Positions 39,137-50,010 of a stretch of 64,000 nucleotides of DNA are shown one piece after another. The first letter of the stretch is position 1. Every line of letters begins with the position of its first letter. The notes below the pieces were generated by a model. The model ran no database searches. It was not told the origin of the DNA and saw nothing but the letters and a program-made list of their open reading frames with translations. Position numbers and translations under genes: made by a program. The DNA is from Muscardinus avellanarius (lineage: Eukaryota; Chordata; Mammalia; Rodentia; Gliridae): the NCBI GenBank assembly GCA_963383645.1, contig OY726561.1, forward strand, positions 137,695,227 to 137,759,226, given 5' to 3'.

Positions 39137-39309
39137 CTAGGATTATAGACATGCGCCACCATGCCTAGGAAGATCTATTTTTAAAATTCTCATTGAGCCA
39201 ATAGAGGTATCTTTAAAAAATAAAGAAAAGTATGAACAAGTGTATATTAAACATTTTTAGTCACTCCTGAAGACATTTGGGGATTGCTCCTGGCATCCTA
39301 AGGTTAGGA

Positions 39310-39475
39310 TTGGAAGGCTCCATGTAGGTTTGAAGTCAGCTTCGGCAAGACTTTCATCAACCCATCAAGACCCAGTTTCAAAATAAAAATAAAATAGGGC
39401 TGGGGGTGTTGCTCGGAGGTTAGAATGCCCCTGGGTTCAATGCCCAGCACCACAATGAAAAAAAATAAAATGTAA
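39310..39475 (+). mobile_element. B1-dID SINE, 5' truncated
   Basis: It runs from ggattggaaggctccatgta to caatgcccagcaccac and a poly-A tail. Confidence 0.88.
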
Positions 39476-39484
39476 AGAAACACC

Positions 39485-40704
39485 AAAATCCAAACGGACC
39501 TACAACTCTTGTCCTCCCTCAGCCATCGACCTTGGCCAGGAGCCTTTCATCCTGTCCTGAAATGAGCTACACCCTTGGCCTCCCAGCCCTGATCTCACTG
39601 GCAACTCTACAGAAGGGAATGATCTGGACACATGGAACGTTGCTTCCCATTTCCCCAGCCTGTTAGCCCCGTTCACGGCTAGAACAACACGGCCTGGACG
39701 TGGGCATGGAGATCCTGCAGGAGGTATGGGCAGAGCCGCCCGCTGTGGTGCTTCCACTCCAAAGACAGAGGGAGAACAACGGTCTTCTATTCCCTGGCAC
39801 ACCACACTCGCCTGTGGCCGGAGGTTTCTGTTATTACGTGATCTCAGGATGTCCCGGATTGCAGCCTGTGGAGGAGCTGTGGTTTTTCTGGTAGGGAGAA
39901 ATTTGAGCGAGGAATTAGCGTGCTGTTACAGGATCAGGCCTAGTAGGAGACGAGGGATCTTCTCCTTACAGTCTCCACCTGTCACTCCTTGTCAATTTCA
40001 GTGGGTGAGATTTCCAGCAGATGGGTGTGTGCGAGGTAAAGGGAAAAACCTGGCCATGTTGTCCCATCCAGAGGAGACACAGAGTTGTCACCCGGCTTCC
40101 TGCCATGTGCTTGGGGACCTTGGATAGGAAGCTGCATCACATGCTCAATTCTGACACGTTCTTACATTGCGCCCGGTGCCCGATTTCATCTGATGTACCA
40201 TTTTCTCTGTTTTCAGCCCGGCTCTCTGTTCTCCTGTCGTCTTTGGACTGATGCCCGAGATGATTTTAGCTAGAACCTTCGCCCACCTGTGCGTGCTCTG
40301 GGGGAAGCCTGACTGGCAGGCTCTGTCTCTCAGGTGCCTTCCCTGGGCAGAATCTTCTAGTCTTCCAAGTGAGAACAAAGACCGCAGCACTGAGAGTTTT
40401 CTTAGAGAAGCTGAAAGAGGCTGCTTGGGTTGAATGTTTCCCAGCAACAATGTCATTGCAGTTGGATGGCGCCCATGGTCTGTGTTTCTTTTCTACCACA
40501 GATGTCATCCTGGCTTCTACTTTGATCATGGAATTATTAGGGGAGGAGGAGGACCAAGATCGTAAGTGTAGAGTCTTGAAAACCCTCGACACCAGGAAAT
40601 TGACTAGAAAAGATTCTGCTCAGACAGACCCAGTTTAGAATCAGTCTTCAGTGGCCTCTTGAGGCTTGAACTTGGAAGATCTTGGTAAAGAAATTTGGTC
40701 CTCT
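39485..40704. other. 1.2 kb of unique-looking intergenic sequence
   Basis: This is the longest stretch in the upstream region with no repeat I recognise. Several overlapping open frames occur, including an 89-codon one at 40369-40638 on the plus strand. I found no domain, no clear promoter and no compelling splice pairs. Confidence 0.4.
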
Positions 40705-40705
40705 G

Positions 40706-40930
40706 AGCCAGGCGTGGTTGCACCTGCCTGTAACTCTGTACTTGGGAGGCCGAGACAGGAAGATCACAAGTTTGAGGATAGCCTCAGCAGGGAGTGAGAC
40801 ATTCATCAATCTAACAGGACTCTGTTTCCAAATAACAAATAAAATTGGTCTGGGAGTAGCTTAAAGGTAGAATGCCTCTGTGTTCAATCCCCAACACCAC
40901 AAAAAAAGAAAGAAAGAAAGAAAGAAAGAA
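40706..40930 (+). mobile_element. B1-dID SINE with (GAAA)n tail
   Basis: It runs from agccaggcgtggttgcacct to caatccccaacaccac, then about 30 bases of gaaa. Confidence 0.9.
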
Positions 40931-40932
40931 AG

Positions 40933-40990
40933 AGGGCTAGGAGTGTAGCTTGGAGGTAGAATGTTCCTGGGTCTAATTCTTAGAGCCAAG
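40933..40990 (+). mobile_element. ID-half fragment
   Basis: It reads gggctaggagtgtagcttgg to ggtctaattcttagagcc. Confidence 0.8.
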
Positions 40991-41044
40991 TATATATTTA
41001 TATTTATATAACATATATATTTAATATTTACATATTTAATTTTT

Positions 41045-41247
41045 TGTGGTACTATAGATGGAACCCAGGGATTTTCTACCCCCAGGCTATACTCCCAGAC
41101 CTATTTTTTAATATTTTATTTGGAAACAGGGTCTCACTAAGTTGCGGAGGGCCTCACTAAGTACCTGAGGCTGGTCACAAACCGTGATCCTCCTGTCTCA
41201 GCCTCCCAAATGCTGGGATTACAAGTGTGCACCACCACGCCCAGTTT
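41045..41247 (-). mobile_element. B1-dID SINE, minus
   Basis: It runs from gtggtactatagatggaacc to caccaccacgcccagttt. Confidence 0.92.
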
Positions 41248-41286
41248 AGGGATATCTTTTTTACTTATTACTTTTAGTTATCTTTC

Positions 41287-41469
41287 AGTACTGGGTATTG
41301 AACCCAGGGGAGTTCTACCTCTGAGTTACATTCTCAGCCTTCCTTTTCTTAAACTTTTTATTTTGAAACAGGGTCTCACTAAATTGCTGAGGCTGGCCTT
41401 AAACCTGTGATCCTTCTGTCTCAGCCTCCCAAGTACTGGGATTCCAGGTGTGTGCCGTCACACACGGGT
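41287..41469 (-). mobile_element. B1-dID SINE, minus
   Basis: It runs from cagtactgggtattgaaccc to gtgccgtcacacacgggtt. Confidence 0.9.
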
Positions 41470-41579
41470 TTTCATGATTAGCAAAACTTACTGGCTGAAT
41501 CACTGTGTTCCTTTGTAGTACCTCTTTCTATATAAGTCAGGTGAACAACCTCTAATTAACACAGTGTTCAAAAACTCCC

Positions 41580-41805
41580 AGCCGGGTGTGTCCTGCCCCA
41601 CTTGGAATCCCAGTACTTTGGCGGGGGTGGGGGGAGCCGAGACAGGAGAATTGCACGTACCAGACCAGCCTCAGCAATTTAGCAAGGTCTTGTTTCAAAA
41701 TAAAAAATTAAAAGGGGCTGAGGGTATATAGCTGGGAGGTAGAATACCCCTGGGTTCAACCTCCAGTACCACAAAAAAAACAAAACAAAACCAACCAACC
41801 AACCA
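41580..41805 (+). mobile_element. B1-dID SINE
   Basis: It runs from agccgggtgtgtcctgcccc to caacctccagtaccac, with an A/C-rich tail. Confidence 0.9.
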
Positions 41806-42565
41806 AATAAAGCCCTTCCGTCGCTAGAGCAGGTTGGGTTTTTTGGAGACACACTCCCAGTTGGGGACACACACATAAGAAGTTTAATTGGGAGTGTTCT
41901 CAGAATCAACAAATAGGCTGAACAGACAGAGGAGAAGTTAGATTGCCAAAGAGTATCAATGACAGTGCCCAGATGATGCTTCCAGGGATGCTGAAGACCC
42001 AGAGACTTCTGGAGTGGTCCTGAGTTGGGGTGAGGGGTTCAGGCCTTTCTACCTTTGCATTAGCCGGTGGGCTCTGGATGCAGTCTGCCCCCACAGGGTG
42101 TGCGGCCCAAGGTAAGGTTAAGGTGTCTTCTAAGGATGCAGTTCTCAAATGGGTCGTCCACTGAGTGATGTCAAACAACAGGTTTCCATGATTTGGGGCG
42201 AGACAACCTTTTGGTACACGAGGGCATTGGGGTGGTGTTTTGCAGGATACGTGACAATGAACAGGTATTTGTTGGAAAAGTCTTTGTGAGGGTTGGCAGA
42301 TTGGTTGGTAGATCCAGGGCTTTGAAAGCTCTATTGTGCTTCAGGTGGGGAGAGTCAGGTTGGAAGTGAGGCCCGTCAACAGGTGTAGGGCTGCTCACCA
42401 GGTGGGAAAGCCTGTGCGCTAACCTTCCTGCACCCCTGTGCTCTTCAACAATTATACTTTGTGACTCAGCCATGTGAACTACTGGGCCCTCCACAGTATT
42501 GATCAACCGATGGCAAATTATAAGGGCGAGTGACGGCATCTGAGCCTTGTTTAAAAAGTTAACAG
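41806..42565 (-). other. Unclassified 700-bp block, possibly LTR or retrocopy
   Basis: Read on the minus strand it carries two long overlapping open frames (42539-42171 and 42178-41906) in different frames, and an AATTAAA near 41885. I recognise no domain. It could be an ERV-L-type LTR or a retrocopy; no flanking duplication was found. Confidence 0.3.
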
Positions 42566-42569
42566 GCGA

Positions 42570-43625
42570 TGGTTTATTTCAATGTTTATTTTTTGTATTA
42601 GGAGGCATCATAATTTTACATAATTGGGGTATAGAGTGTTAGAAAAACACACGCACACACTGTACGTGGTGGCGCATGCTTATAATCCCAGCACTTGGGA
42701 GGCTGTGACAGGAGGATCGCACAGGTTCGAAGCCAGCCTCAGCTACTTGGTGAGGCTCTCGGCAACTTAGTGAGACTCTGTTTCCAAATAAAATATGAAA
42801 TGGGTCTGGGAGTGTAGCCTGGAGGTCGAAATCCCCTGGGTTTCATTCCTAGTACCACACAAAAAGAAAAATCCATGCACACAACTCTTGTTGTCTTCCC
42901 ACCGGGCCCCCTCCCTCACTCCACCTGGCAAGTCTGTGAGATGGAATTGGAAGTCTAGCATATATTCCTGGCACGCTTTCTACTATTGCAGTCTATGTGA
43001 TGTCGTCCCCCCTCTTCCCTAAGCCTCCTCAGTCACTCCCCTGGAGTCTCTGCTCAGCTGGCTGATGTTGCCTTTATGGACAAATTTCTCTCTAGCTTCC
43101 ACGTGTAAGAGAGAACAGACATCTCTTCATTCTTTGGGACTGAGGGCACTCATAATATTCTCACATTCCCCCTACTTTTCTTGCAAATGGGGGCAGTTTC
43201 ATTATTCTTCATGGCTGAGTAAAATTCCATTGTGCGTGTATACCAAAGTTTTGTGATCCGTTCGTCAATGGATGGACACCAAGGCTGGTCCCATAATTTG
43301 GCCATTGTAAATGTGCTGCTATGAACGTGGATAGGCAAGCGTGATTATGATATTCTGATTGCATTTCCCCTGGGAAGATGCCCATTGGGTCATATGGTAT
43401 TTCTGTTCCCAGTCTTCTGAGAAACCGCCACACTGATTTCAAAGCAGCTGTCCTGGTTTGCAGTCCCACCAACAGTGTAGTAGGGTTCCTGTTTCTCTAC
43501 AACCTCATTGGCATTTATTACTATTTGTATTCTTGGTGATGGCCAATCTTTTTGACTTGCATTTCCTTGGTTGATAAAGATGATGAATATTTGTTTATAT
43601 ATTTGTTGGCCATTTGTATTTCATA
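42570..43625 (-). mobile_element. L1 3' end (3' UTR and ORF2 terminus), minus
   Basis: The block aaaattccattgtgcgtgta, ccataatttggccattgtaa, ccgccacactgatttcaaag and cagtcccaccaacagtgta is the standard antisense view of the L1 ORF2 end and 3' UTR. It is 5' truncated at about 43625 and interrupted by a SINE at 42661-42862. Confidence 0.85.
42661..42862 (+). mobile_element. B1-dID SINE inside an L1
   Basis: It runs from gtacgtggtggcgcatgctt to cattcctagtaccac. cacgcacacac/catgcacacaac flank it. Confidence 0.9.
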
Positions 43626-43626
43626 A

Positions 43627-43627
<1 letters not shown>

Positions 43628-43670
<43 letters not shown>

Positions 43671-43846
43671 GAGGATTGAATCCAGGGACATTCTACCTCC
43701 AAATTATATCTCAAGCCTGATTTTATTTTTATTTGGAAACAGGGTTTCACTAAGCTGCGGAGGGTCTCACTAAGTTGATGAGGCTGGCTGTGGGCTTGTG
43801 ATCCTCGTCTCAGCCTCCCAAGTACTGGGATTACAGGCATGCGTTT
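43628..43846 (-). mobile_element. B1-dID SINE, minus, with (GT)n at its 3' end
   Basis: A 37-base GT repeat is followed by ttactgaggattgaatccag and ends attacaggcatgcg. Confidence 0.88.
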
Positions 43847-44047
43847 ATAAGGTGGTTTTAAAAATAAAAGTTCTCCCTTTACATTTTTAGTGTTTGTGGC
43901 ATAATCTTTTTTATTTAATATTTAGATAAATATCCCCCATATAACAGATGATTATGTCAGTGGGATGTCACTGAAATAAGGTGTGTACACCTCAGGGCAT
44001 TCATGAAATGGGCTAACACTTTCAAATGTAAGGAGACTATTAGAATG
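43847..44047. other. Intergenic sequence, nothing recognised
   Basis: I see no gene or repeat. Confidence 0.5.
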
Positions 44048-44260
44048 TGTGTGTGTGTGTGTGTTACTGGGCATTGAACGCAGGTCCATTCTACCTTCTA
44101 GCTACACACTCACCCCTGTTTTATTTTTTATTTTAAAACAAAGTCTCACTAAGTTGTTTAGAGTCTTGCTAAGTTGCTAAGGCTGGCCACAAGCCTGTGA
44201 TCCTTCTGTCTCGGCCTCCCAAGCCTGGGATTACAGGTGTGCGCCACTGTGCCCAGCTAC
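44048..44260 (-). mobile_element. B1-dID SINE, minus, with short (GT)n
   Basis: A GT tract is followed by ttactgggcattgaacgcag and ends cactgtgcccagctac. Confidence 0.9.
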
Positions 44261-44324
44261 TCACCTGCCTTTATTTGAACAAATTCACAATCCACTGAAG
44301 AGAGAGCTTTTTATTTCTTCTGCC

Positions 44325-44613
44325 CCAGGTGCTTCTCCTCCTTCTGTTCTTCCTCCTCTTCCCCTTTTCTCCTCCTCTTTCTCTTCCTCCTCCTCCTTTT
44401 CCTCCTTCCTCCTCCTCCTCCTTTTTTTTTCTTTTTTTTCTCTGTTGGGGATTAAACCCAGGGGCATTCTACCTCTGAGTTACATCCTGAGTGATAGTTT
44501 TTATTTGAAAACAGGGTTTCACTAAGTTGCTGAGGCTAGCCTTGAACTTGCAACCTTCCTGGCTCAGTCTCTCAAGTACTGGGATTAGAGGTGTGCGCCA
44601 CCATGCCTAGCTA
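44325..44613 (-). mobile_element. B1-dID SINE, minus, with CTT/CCT tract
   Basis: A cctcctctt pyrimidine tract (44330-44440) is followed by ttggggattaaacccagggg and ends ccaccatgcctagct. Confidence 0.88.
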
Positions 44614-44631
44614 TGAAATCACATTTTGGGG

Positions 44632-44815
44632 GGGTTTGTGTGGTACTAGGAATTGAATCCAGGGACACTCCACCTCTGAGCTATGTCCCCAGATCCATTT
44701 TATTTTTTATTTTGAAATGTCCTACTACATGGCTGAGGCTAACTTCAAACCTGTGATCCTCCTGTTTCAGCCTTCCAACTACTGGGATTACAGGCACGTG
44801 CCACCGTGCCTGGCT
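44632..44815 (-). mobile_element. B1-dID SINE, minus
   Basis: It runs from gtggtactaggaattgaatc to ccaccgtgcctggct. Confidence 0.9.
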
Positions 44816-44959
44816 ATAAAACTGCATTTTGTAAATTCTCAAAACAATGATTCCCATTGAATGGTTGTCACTCCGCCTTTCTCAAAGATGTGACTGGCCC
44901 ACAGTTGTTATAATCACTCCTGAATTATCACACCTTCTACTAAATCCACCGCATATACT

Positions 44960-45500
44960 CCAGGTGTTGTGGTTTGAGTTTAAAATGTCCCCCAAGCTGG
45001 GCACAGCGGTACATGCCTGTATCCAATTACTTAGGAGGCTGATACAGGAGGGTCTCAGGTCCGAGGACAGCTTCTGAAATTTAGCAAGGGCCTCCACAAT
45101 TTAGACCTTGTTTCCAAATAAGAAATAATGTTGAATTGAGGGTACGATTTGGAGGTAGAATGCTTCTGGGTTCCATCCCCAGTATATAAAATAAAATAAA
45201 AATGTCCCCCAAAGCCTCATGTGTGGGTGGTGCTGCCAGGTTTGAAGGCGGGGCATGGCTGGAGGGGCGTGGCCTTTGGATTACATATGCCCGTGGTCTC
45301 CTCCTCTCTCACTTTCTGCTTCCGGGGCGCCATGATGGTATGAGAGCAGATTTCTTTGGCCTCCCCTGGCTCCTGTGTTTTCTGGCTTGGAGCCAGTGAA
45401 CTGTGAACTGAGCATCTAAAACCGTGAGCCCAAATCCATATTTTCTCCTCTAAGTTGTGCTTGACAGGTCTTTTGGTCATAAGAATGAAGAAAAGGGAGA
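44960..45500 (+). mobile_element. Unclassified interspersed repeat (hAT- or LTR-like)
   Basis: The pattern ggtttgagtttaaaatgtcc at the start and aaaccgtgagcccaaatcc with ctcctctaagttgtgcttg near the end is that of a common rodent interspersed repeat whose name I cannot fix. A SINE interrupts it at 44996-45198. Confidence 0.5.
44996..45198 (+). mobile_element. B1-dID SINE with clear target duplication
   Basis: It runs from gctgggcacagcggtacatg to ccatccccagtatat. aaaatgtcccccaa is present on both sides. Confidence 0.93.
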
Positions 45501-45631
45501 CTAAAAGGCCAGAGGATTGTTTTTTATTTAGTCCCTTCAGATGAGGAGTCACTAACAACCTCCAGAGGGTCTCTGAAATTCCTTATAGGACTCCTGAGAT
45601 CTAGTTAGAGGGCCCACGGGGTCAAAACATT

Positions 45632-45843
45632 TTTTTTTTTTCAGTATTGGGGATCGAGCCCAGGGGCATTCTAACTCCAAGCTATACCCCCAGCCCTATT
45701 TTTTTTATTCTTTATTTTGAAACAGGGTCTCACTGAGTTGCAAAGGGCCTCACTAAGTAGCTGAGGCTGGCCGAGAACCACGATCCTCTTGTCTCAGCCT
45801 CCCAGATGCTGGGATTATAAGCGTGCGCCACCACGCCCAACAC
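45632..45843 (-). mobile_element. B1-dID SINE, minus, full length
   Basis: It runs from tcagtattggggatcgagcc to caccacgcccaacac. Confidence 0.92.
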
Positions 45844-46135
45844 TCAAAACTATTTTCATAATGAAATCATTCTTTTCTTTTTCTTTCTCTTTTTTTCGCG
45901 AGCGTCCACTGGACCTTCCCCAAGGCTTTGTGATGCAGTGAGGTCCTCACTCCCACAGAAAATTGGGCATGTAATCATGCACTCTTGGGTTTTAAAGTTT
46001 TCTCCGTTTTAACTTTGAACACAGCAAATATCACTAGACATAGCCCACGTAAACAAAAGCTTGGAAGGATACTCAGTGATTATCCAAAGTGCAAAGGAGT
46101 CCTTAGCCCAAACAGAGGAGTAAAACGTTAATGAT
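45844..46135. other. Intergenic sequence, nothing recognised
   Basis: I see no gene or repeat. Confidence 0.5.
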
Positions 46136-46310
46136 TTAGTGTTTTATTCATTTAACAGAAGCTTGTTGATGTTGTTTTATACCATGAGCAGCCCTTGGGG
46201 ACACTGAGTTTGAGAGACAAGTCCCTGCCTTGGGGAACACGCTACCTTACAGAGAAAGATGAACATGTATAGTGGGATGTATCCAAAGTGACAAGCCCAG
46301 AAAATTAGGT
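46136..46310 (+). mobile_element. L2-like fragment
   Basis: ttattcatttaacagaagctt, ccttggggacactgagtttg and agacaagtccctgccttggg follow the order of an L2 3' region. Confidence 0.5.
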
Positions 46311-46334
46311 TTGCTCAGAAGAGTATTCATTTAA

Positions 46335-46336
<2 letters not shown>

Positions 46337-46372
<36 letters not shown>

Positions 46373-46380
46373 TGTGTGTA
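46337..46380 (+). repeat. (GT)n microsatellite beside a SINE
   Basis: This is about 40 bases of GT repeat with one interruption. Confidence 0.95.
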
Positions 46381-46392
46381 TGAAGGGGTGAG

Positions 46393-46818
46393 GAGTCACT
46401 GGAGACTGAAGCCAGGGGGGCATTCTACCTTTGAGCTACACCTCCGTTCTTTTTATTTTTTATTTTTATTAATTAATTAACTTATTTATTTTTGTGGGTC
46501 TGGGGATGGAACCCAGCGGCATTTGACCTCTGAGCTACACCCCCTGCCTTATTTTTTATTCTTTATTTTGAAACAGGATCTCACTAAGCTGCGGACGGCC
46601 TCACTAAGTAGCTGAGGCGATCCTCTGGTCTCAGCCTTCCAAATGCTGGGAGTAAAAGTGTGTGCCACCACGCCCGGCTATTTTTTATTTTGATAGAAGT
46701 TCTAGATAAGTTGCTGAAGGTCTTTCAAAATTGATACAGCTGGCCTCAAACCTGTGATTCTCCTATCTTAGCCTCCCAAGTACTAGAAGTTTCAGGCATG
46801 TGCCCCCATGCCTTGTTG
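46393..46818 (-). mobile_element. B1-dID SINE, minus, split by another copy
   Basis: The outer pieces are 46393-46465 and 46681-46818. Poly-T-rich tattttttatttt flanks the inner copy. Confidence 0.87.
46466..46680 (-). mobile_element. B1-dID SINE, minus, nested
   Basis: A ttaattaa tail is followed by gtgggtctggggatggaacc and ends caccacgcccggct. Confidence 0.92.
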
Positions 46819-46837
46819 AGTATTCAATTAATTATTT

Positions 46838-47010
46838 ATTGGTCCTGGGGATTGAACCCATGGGCATTCTACCTCTGAGCTACATCCCAGGTACTCACCC
46901 CCTTCCCTTTTGGAAGCAAGGTCTAATTAGGTTGCTGAGGTAAGCCTTGATCCTCCTGTTTCAGCCTCCCAAGTACGAGATTGCAAGTGTTCATACCCTC
47001 ACCTGACCCA
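46838..47010 (-). mobile_element. B1-dID SINE, minus, rearranged linker
   Basis: It runs from ttggtcctggggattgaacc to cataccctcacctgacc. Confidence 0.87.
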
Positions 47011-47114
47011 CCCTTCCTTCCTTCCTTCCTTCCTTCCTTCCTTCCTTCCTTCCTTCCTTCTTTGTACTGGGGAATGAACCCAAGGACATTTTATCTCTAC
47101 GCTACACCCTAGCT

Positions 47115-47149
<35 letters not shown>

Positions 47150-47152
47150 TGA
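47011..47152 (-). mobile_element. SINE scrap between (TTCC)n and (ATTT)n arrays
   Basis: About 48 bases of ttcc are followed by tttgtactggggaatgaacc (47061-47115) and then attt units. Confidence 0.85.
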
Positions 47153-47154
47153 TT

Positions 47155-47455
47155 TGCAGTACTGGGGATGGAATCCAGGAGCCTTTTACCTCTGAGCTAT
47201 ACACCCAGCCCTTTTTAATTTTTACTTTTTAATTTTTTTTCACATTCGCATGAAACTTTTTAAAAAAAATTTATACATATTTTTAAAATTTTTTATTTTG
47301 AAACAGGGTTTCACTAGGTTGCTGACAGTCTCACTGAGTTGCTGAGACTGGGTTAGAACCTCTTGTTTCAGCCTCCCAAGTACTGGGATTACAGGCGTGT
47401 GTGTGTGCGTGCGTGTGTGTGTTTGTGCGCGTGCGCACGTCACCATGCCTGGCGA
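47155..47455 (-). mobile_element. B1-dID SINE, minus, with two internal expansions
   Basis: The linker between the halves is expanded by about 75 A/T-rich bases (47215-47290). The 5' gtgcgcc segment has grown into a GT/GC tract (47396-47440). Confidence 0.87.
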
Positions 47456-47693
47456 CAATGGGTTCTTGCAAGCCAATATAAACAGGCTGCAACATACCAC
47501 GACCTCATTGCTAATGATGATGGTACTCCAGTGTTCTTATATCGGAGGGGGAGGATTATGGGACATCCCGGCTGAGAGTCAGACAGAGGATTACGCCACT
47601 CCAGTTATGAGTATGTGGGAGTGTGTGGGAGAGAGAGAGTTGGCTGGGCTACGGCGCATTGCACGGGGCTCAGACAGAAGGCTAAAGAATGAA
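47456..47693. other. Intergenic sequence, nothing recognised
   Basis: I see no gene or repeat. Confidence 0.5.
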
Positions 47694-47884
47694 CTAGGCA
47701 TGGTGGTGCACACCTGTCATCCCAGGACTGGGGAGGCTGAGACAGGAGGGTCCAGGTTCCAGGCCAGCCTCAGCAAGTTGAGAGCTCAATAACCTAGCGA
47801 GACCCTGTTTTAAAATAAAAATAAAAATAGGTTTGGAGGTGTAGCTCGGAGATCGAACACCCTGAATTCAATCCCCAGTAACAC

Positions 47885-47915
<31 letters not shown>

Positions 47916-47918
47916 CAG
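47694..47918 (+). mobile_element. B1-dID SINE ending in (CA)n
   Basis: It runs from aactaggcatggtggtgcac to caatccccagtaacac, then about 30 bases of CA repeat. Confidence 0.9.
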
Positions 47919-48247
47919 AGGGCACGCACTCAGGTCAGTCCAGCTCCAAATCCTCCTTCTTTTTGTTTCGTCACGTAACATGAGAATGTTTACAAAAGAT
48001 GGAGGAGGAGCTGGCGGTGTTAGGTATGAGATGTGAGGGGGCTTCGAGGGCCACCCCCAGGCCTGGGTCTGGAAAAATAAAGGGCAGTTGTGCTACTGAC
48101 GCCATGTGTCAGGAAGCTTTCCAGCCCTGGGTTCCTGAAATACCCCCTCCATTTTCATGTAAAAAGTAGTCCAGGGATAGACTATTCCAGGGTTAGTTAA
48201 TTTAGGGGCTTAAGGACATCTTCAAGGACACAGGGTTCTTTCTTTCT
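47919..48247. other. Intergenic sequence, nothing recognised
   Basis: I see no gene or repeat. Confidence 0.5.
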
Positions 48248-48300
48248 TTTTTGGTACTGGGGATTGAACCCAAAGGTGTTCTAACTCAAGGCTATACCCT
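48248..48300 (-). mobile_element. ID-half fragment, minus
   Basis: It reads ttggtactggggattgaacc to caaggctataccct. Confidence 0.83.
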
Positions 48301-48329
48301 CCATTGCAATTTTTTATTATTCTTATTAT

Positions 48330-48515
48330 TTTTTGCCATACTGGGGATGGAACCCAGGGGCATTCTACCTCCGAGTGATACCCCCAGCCCTTTATTTTTA
48401 TTTTTTTTAATTTTGAAACAAGGCATTGCTAAGTTGCTGAGACTGACCTTGAACCTGCTATCCTCCTGTCTCAGCGTCCCAGGGACTGGGATTGTAAGCG
48501 GGCACCCCCAGACCT
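48330..48515 (-). mobile_element. B1-dID SINE, minus
   Basis: It runs from gccatactggggatggaacc to gcgggcacccccagacc. Confidence 0.9.
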
Positions 48516-49368
48516 GCTGAGCCCATGCTCTTGACTGGCCCACATCGAGTAGGTTGGTAGCAGTCCTATTTAGTTGTGTTCTTGAGGCCCACTAGAAATC
48601 CAGGTAGGTGTGCTAAGTGGTTGTTGTGTATGGGAATGTCAATTTAGGAAATGAATTGCATTTACTAATATCAATCTCACTCTCTTGGCCATATAGACAG
48701 AATATAAAGCGATGGGGTGGTATGAAATCACCTACAATGGGCTCCATCCCTAGTACTAAAAAAAAAAAAAAAGCCAAAGAAGGTCTGGCAAGACGAGAGA
48801 GAGAGTGTGTTGGCTTCTGCTTGTGGTAGAGTGGTGGAAAGATCAGTAAAATCAGAACTGATTAAAAATGGCTGGAGAGGTGAGGGTGTGGAATCAGCCG
48901 TCGCCAAGACTCTCTGGGAAAGTAAGTGGGAAACAGGGAGACAGGCAGAGGCGGAGGCGATGACGCAACTGAAGCTTGTTTGAGTATGGTGTTTCTATGG
49001 CGACGTACTAGCATCCTTGAGGAGAGGGAGGGCTGAAGGTGGGCCTGAGGGGGAAGTGACAGTGCAGTGGGAGGGCAGGAAGGCCGAGATACAGGGGAGG
49101 AATCGTGCTATGGTGAGGGCCTTGATAGTCTCTGTAAAATAAATGCCATTTTATATGCCATTTGAGGATGTGGAATCCAGGAGGGTGGAGAACATAGGAT
49201 CTGGGAGTTGGAAAATACGTGTTCTGGTCAGGGCGAAAATGAAATGGTAGGAATTCACTGCGTGACCAGGTGGGGCTGAGGCCTCCTCTGGTCAGCCAGC
49301 TTCCTGCGGCATGCCTGTGTGCAGATGGCCTTGTCTGTCAGTCTTTTTCTTTTCTTTTTTTTGATAAT
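48516..49368. other. 850 bases of unique-looking intergenic sequence
   Basis: A short ID-like scrap with poly-A lies at 48737-48774. The rest shows no feature I recognise, though 48890-49180 is purine-rich and may be an old repeat. Confidence 0.45.
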
Positions 49369-49561
49369 TTTTTTTGGGGGGTGGTACTGGGGATGGAACC
49401 CAGGGGCCTTCTACCTCTGGGCTACACTTCTAGACCTATTTTATATTTTTTAATTGGAAACAGGGTCTCTTAAGCCAGCAGAGGCAGACTTCGATCCTGC
49501 ATGATCCTCCTGTCTCAGCCTCCCAAGCGCAGGGATTACAAGTGTGCGCCACCATGCCCGC
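49369..49561 (-). mobile_element. B1-dID SINE, minus
   Basis: It runs from gtggtactggggatggaacc to gccaccatgcccgct. Confidence 0.92.
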
Positions 49562-50010
49562 TTTTTTTTTTTTTTTGTGATACTGGGGATTGTTCCAGAG
49601 GAATTCTACCTCTGAGCTACACCCCCAACCCCACCCCAGTTCTATTTTTATTTTATTTTCTCTTGTTTTTGCGGTACTGGAGATGGAACCCAGGGGCATT
49701 CTACCTCCAAGCTACACCCCCAGGCCTATTTCTTATTCCTTATTTTGAAACAGGGTCTCATTGAGTTGCAAAGGGCCTCACAAAGTAGCTGAGGCTATCC
49801 ATGAACCACTATCCTCCTGTCTCAGCCTCCCAAATGCTGGGATTACAAGTGAGCGCCTCTGTGCCCAGCTCTATTTTTATTTGAATTTTGAAACAGGGTC
49901 TTGTTAGATTGATGAGTGTCAATTTGCTGAGGCTGGTCTTGAACCTGTGATCAGCCTGTCTCCACCTCCCATGTACTGGGATTACAGGCTACACCACTAA
50001 TGCCCGGCTT
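49562..50010 (-). mobile_element. B1-dID SINE, minus, split by another copy
   Basis: The outer pieces are 49562-49655 and 49870-50010. ctatttttattt is present at both breaks. Confidence 0.9.
49660..49869 (-). mobile_element. B1-dID SINE, minus, nested
   Basis: It runs from gcggtactggagatggaacc to cctctgtgcccagct. Confidence 0.92.

Larger units (their letters stand above)
31300..39169 (-). mobile_element. B1-dID SINE, minus, split by the provirus
   Basis: The left piece 31300-31447 ends ...cctcccaagtactag and the right piece 39137-39169 resumes ctaggattatagacatgcgc and ends catgcctagg. Together they form one continuous SINE, broken by 7.7 kb of provirus with ctag repeated. Confidence 0.93.
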
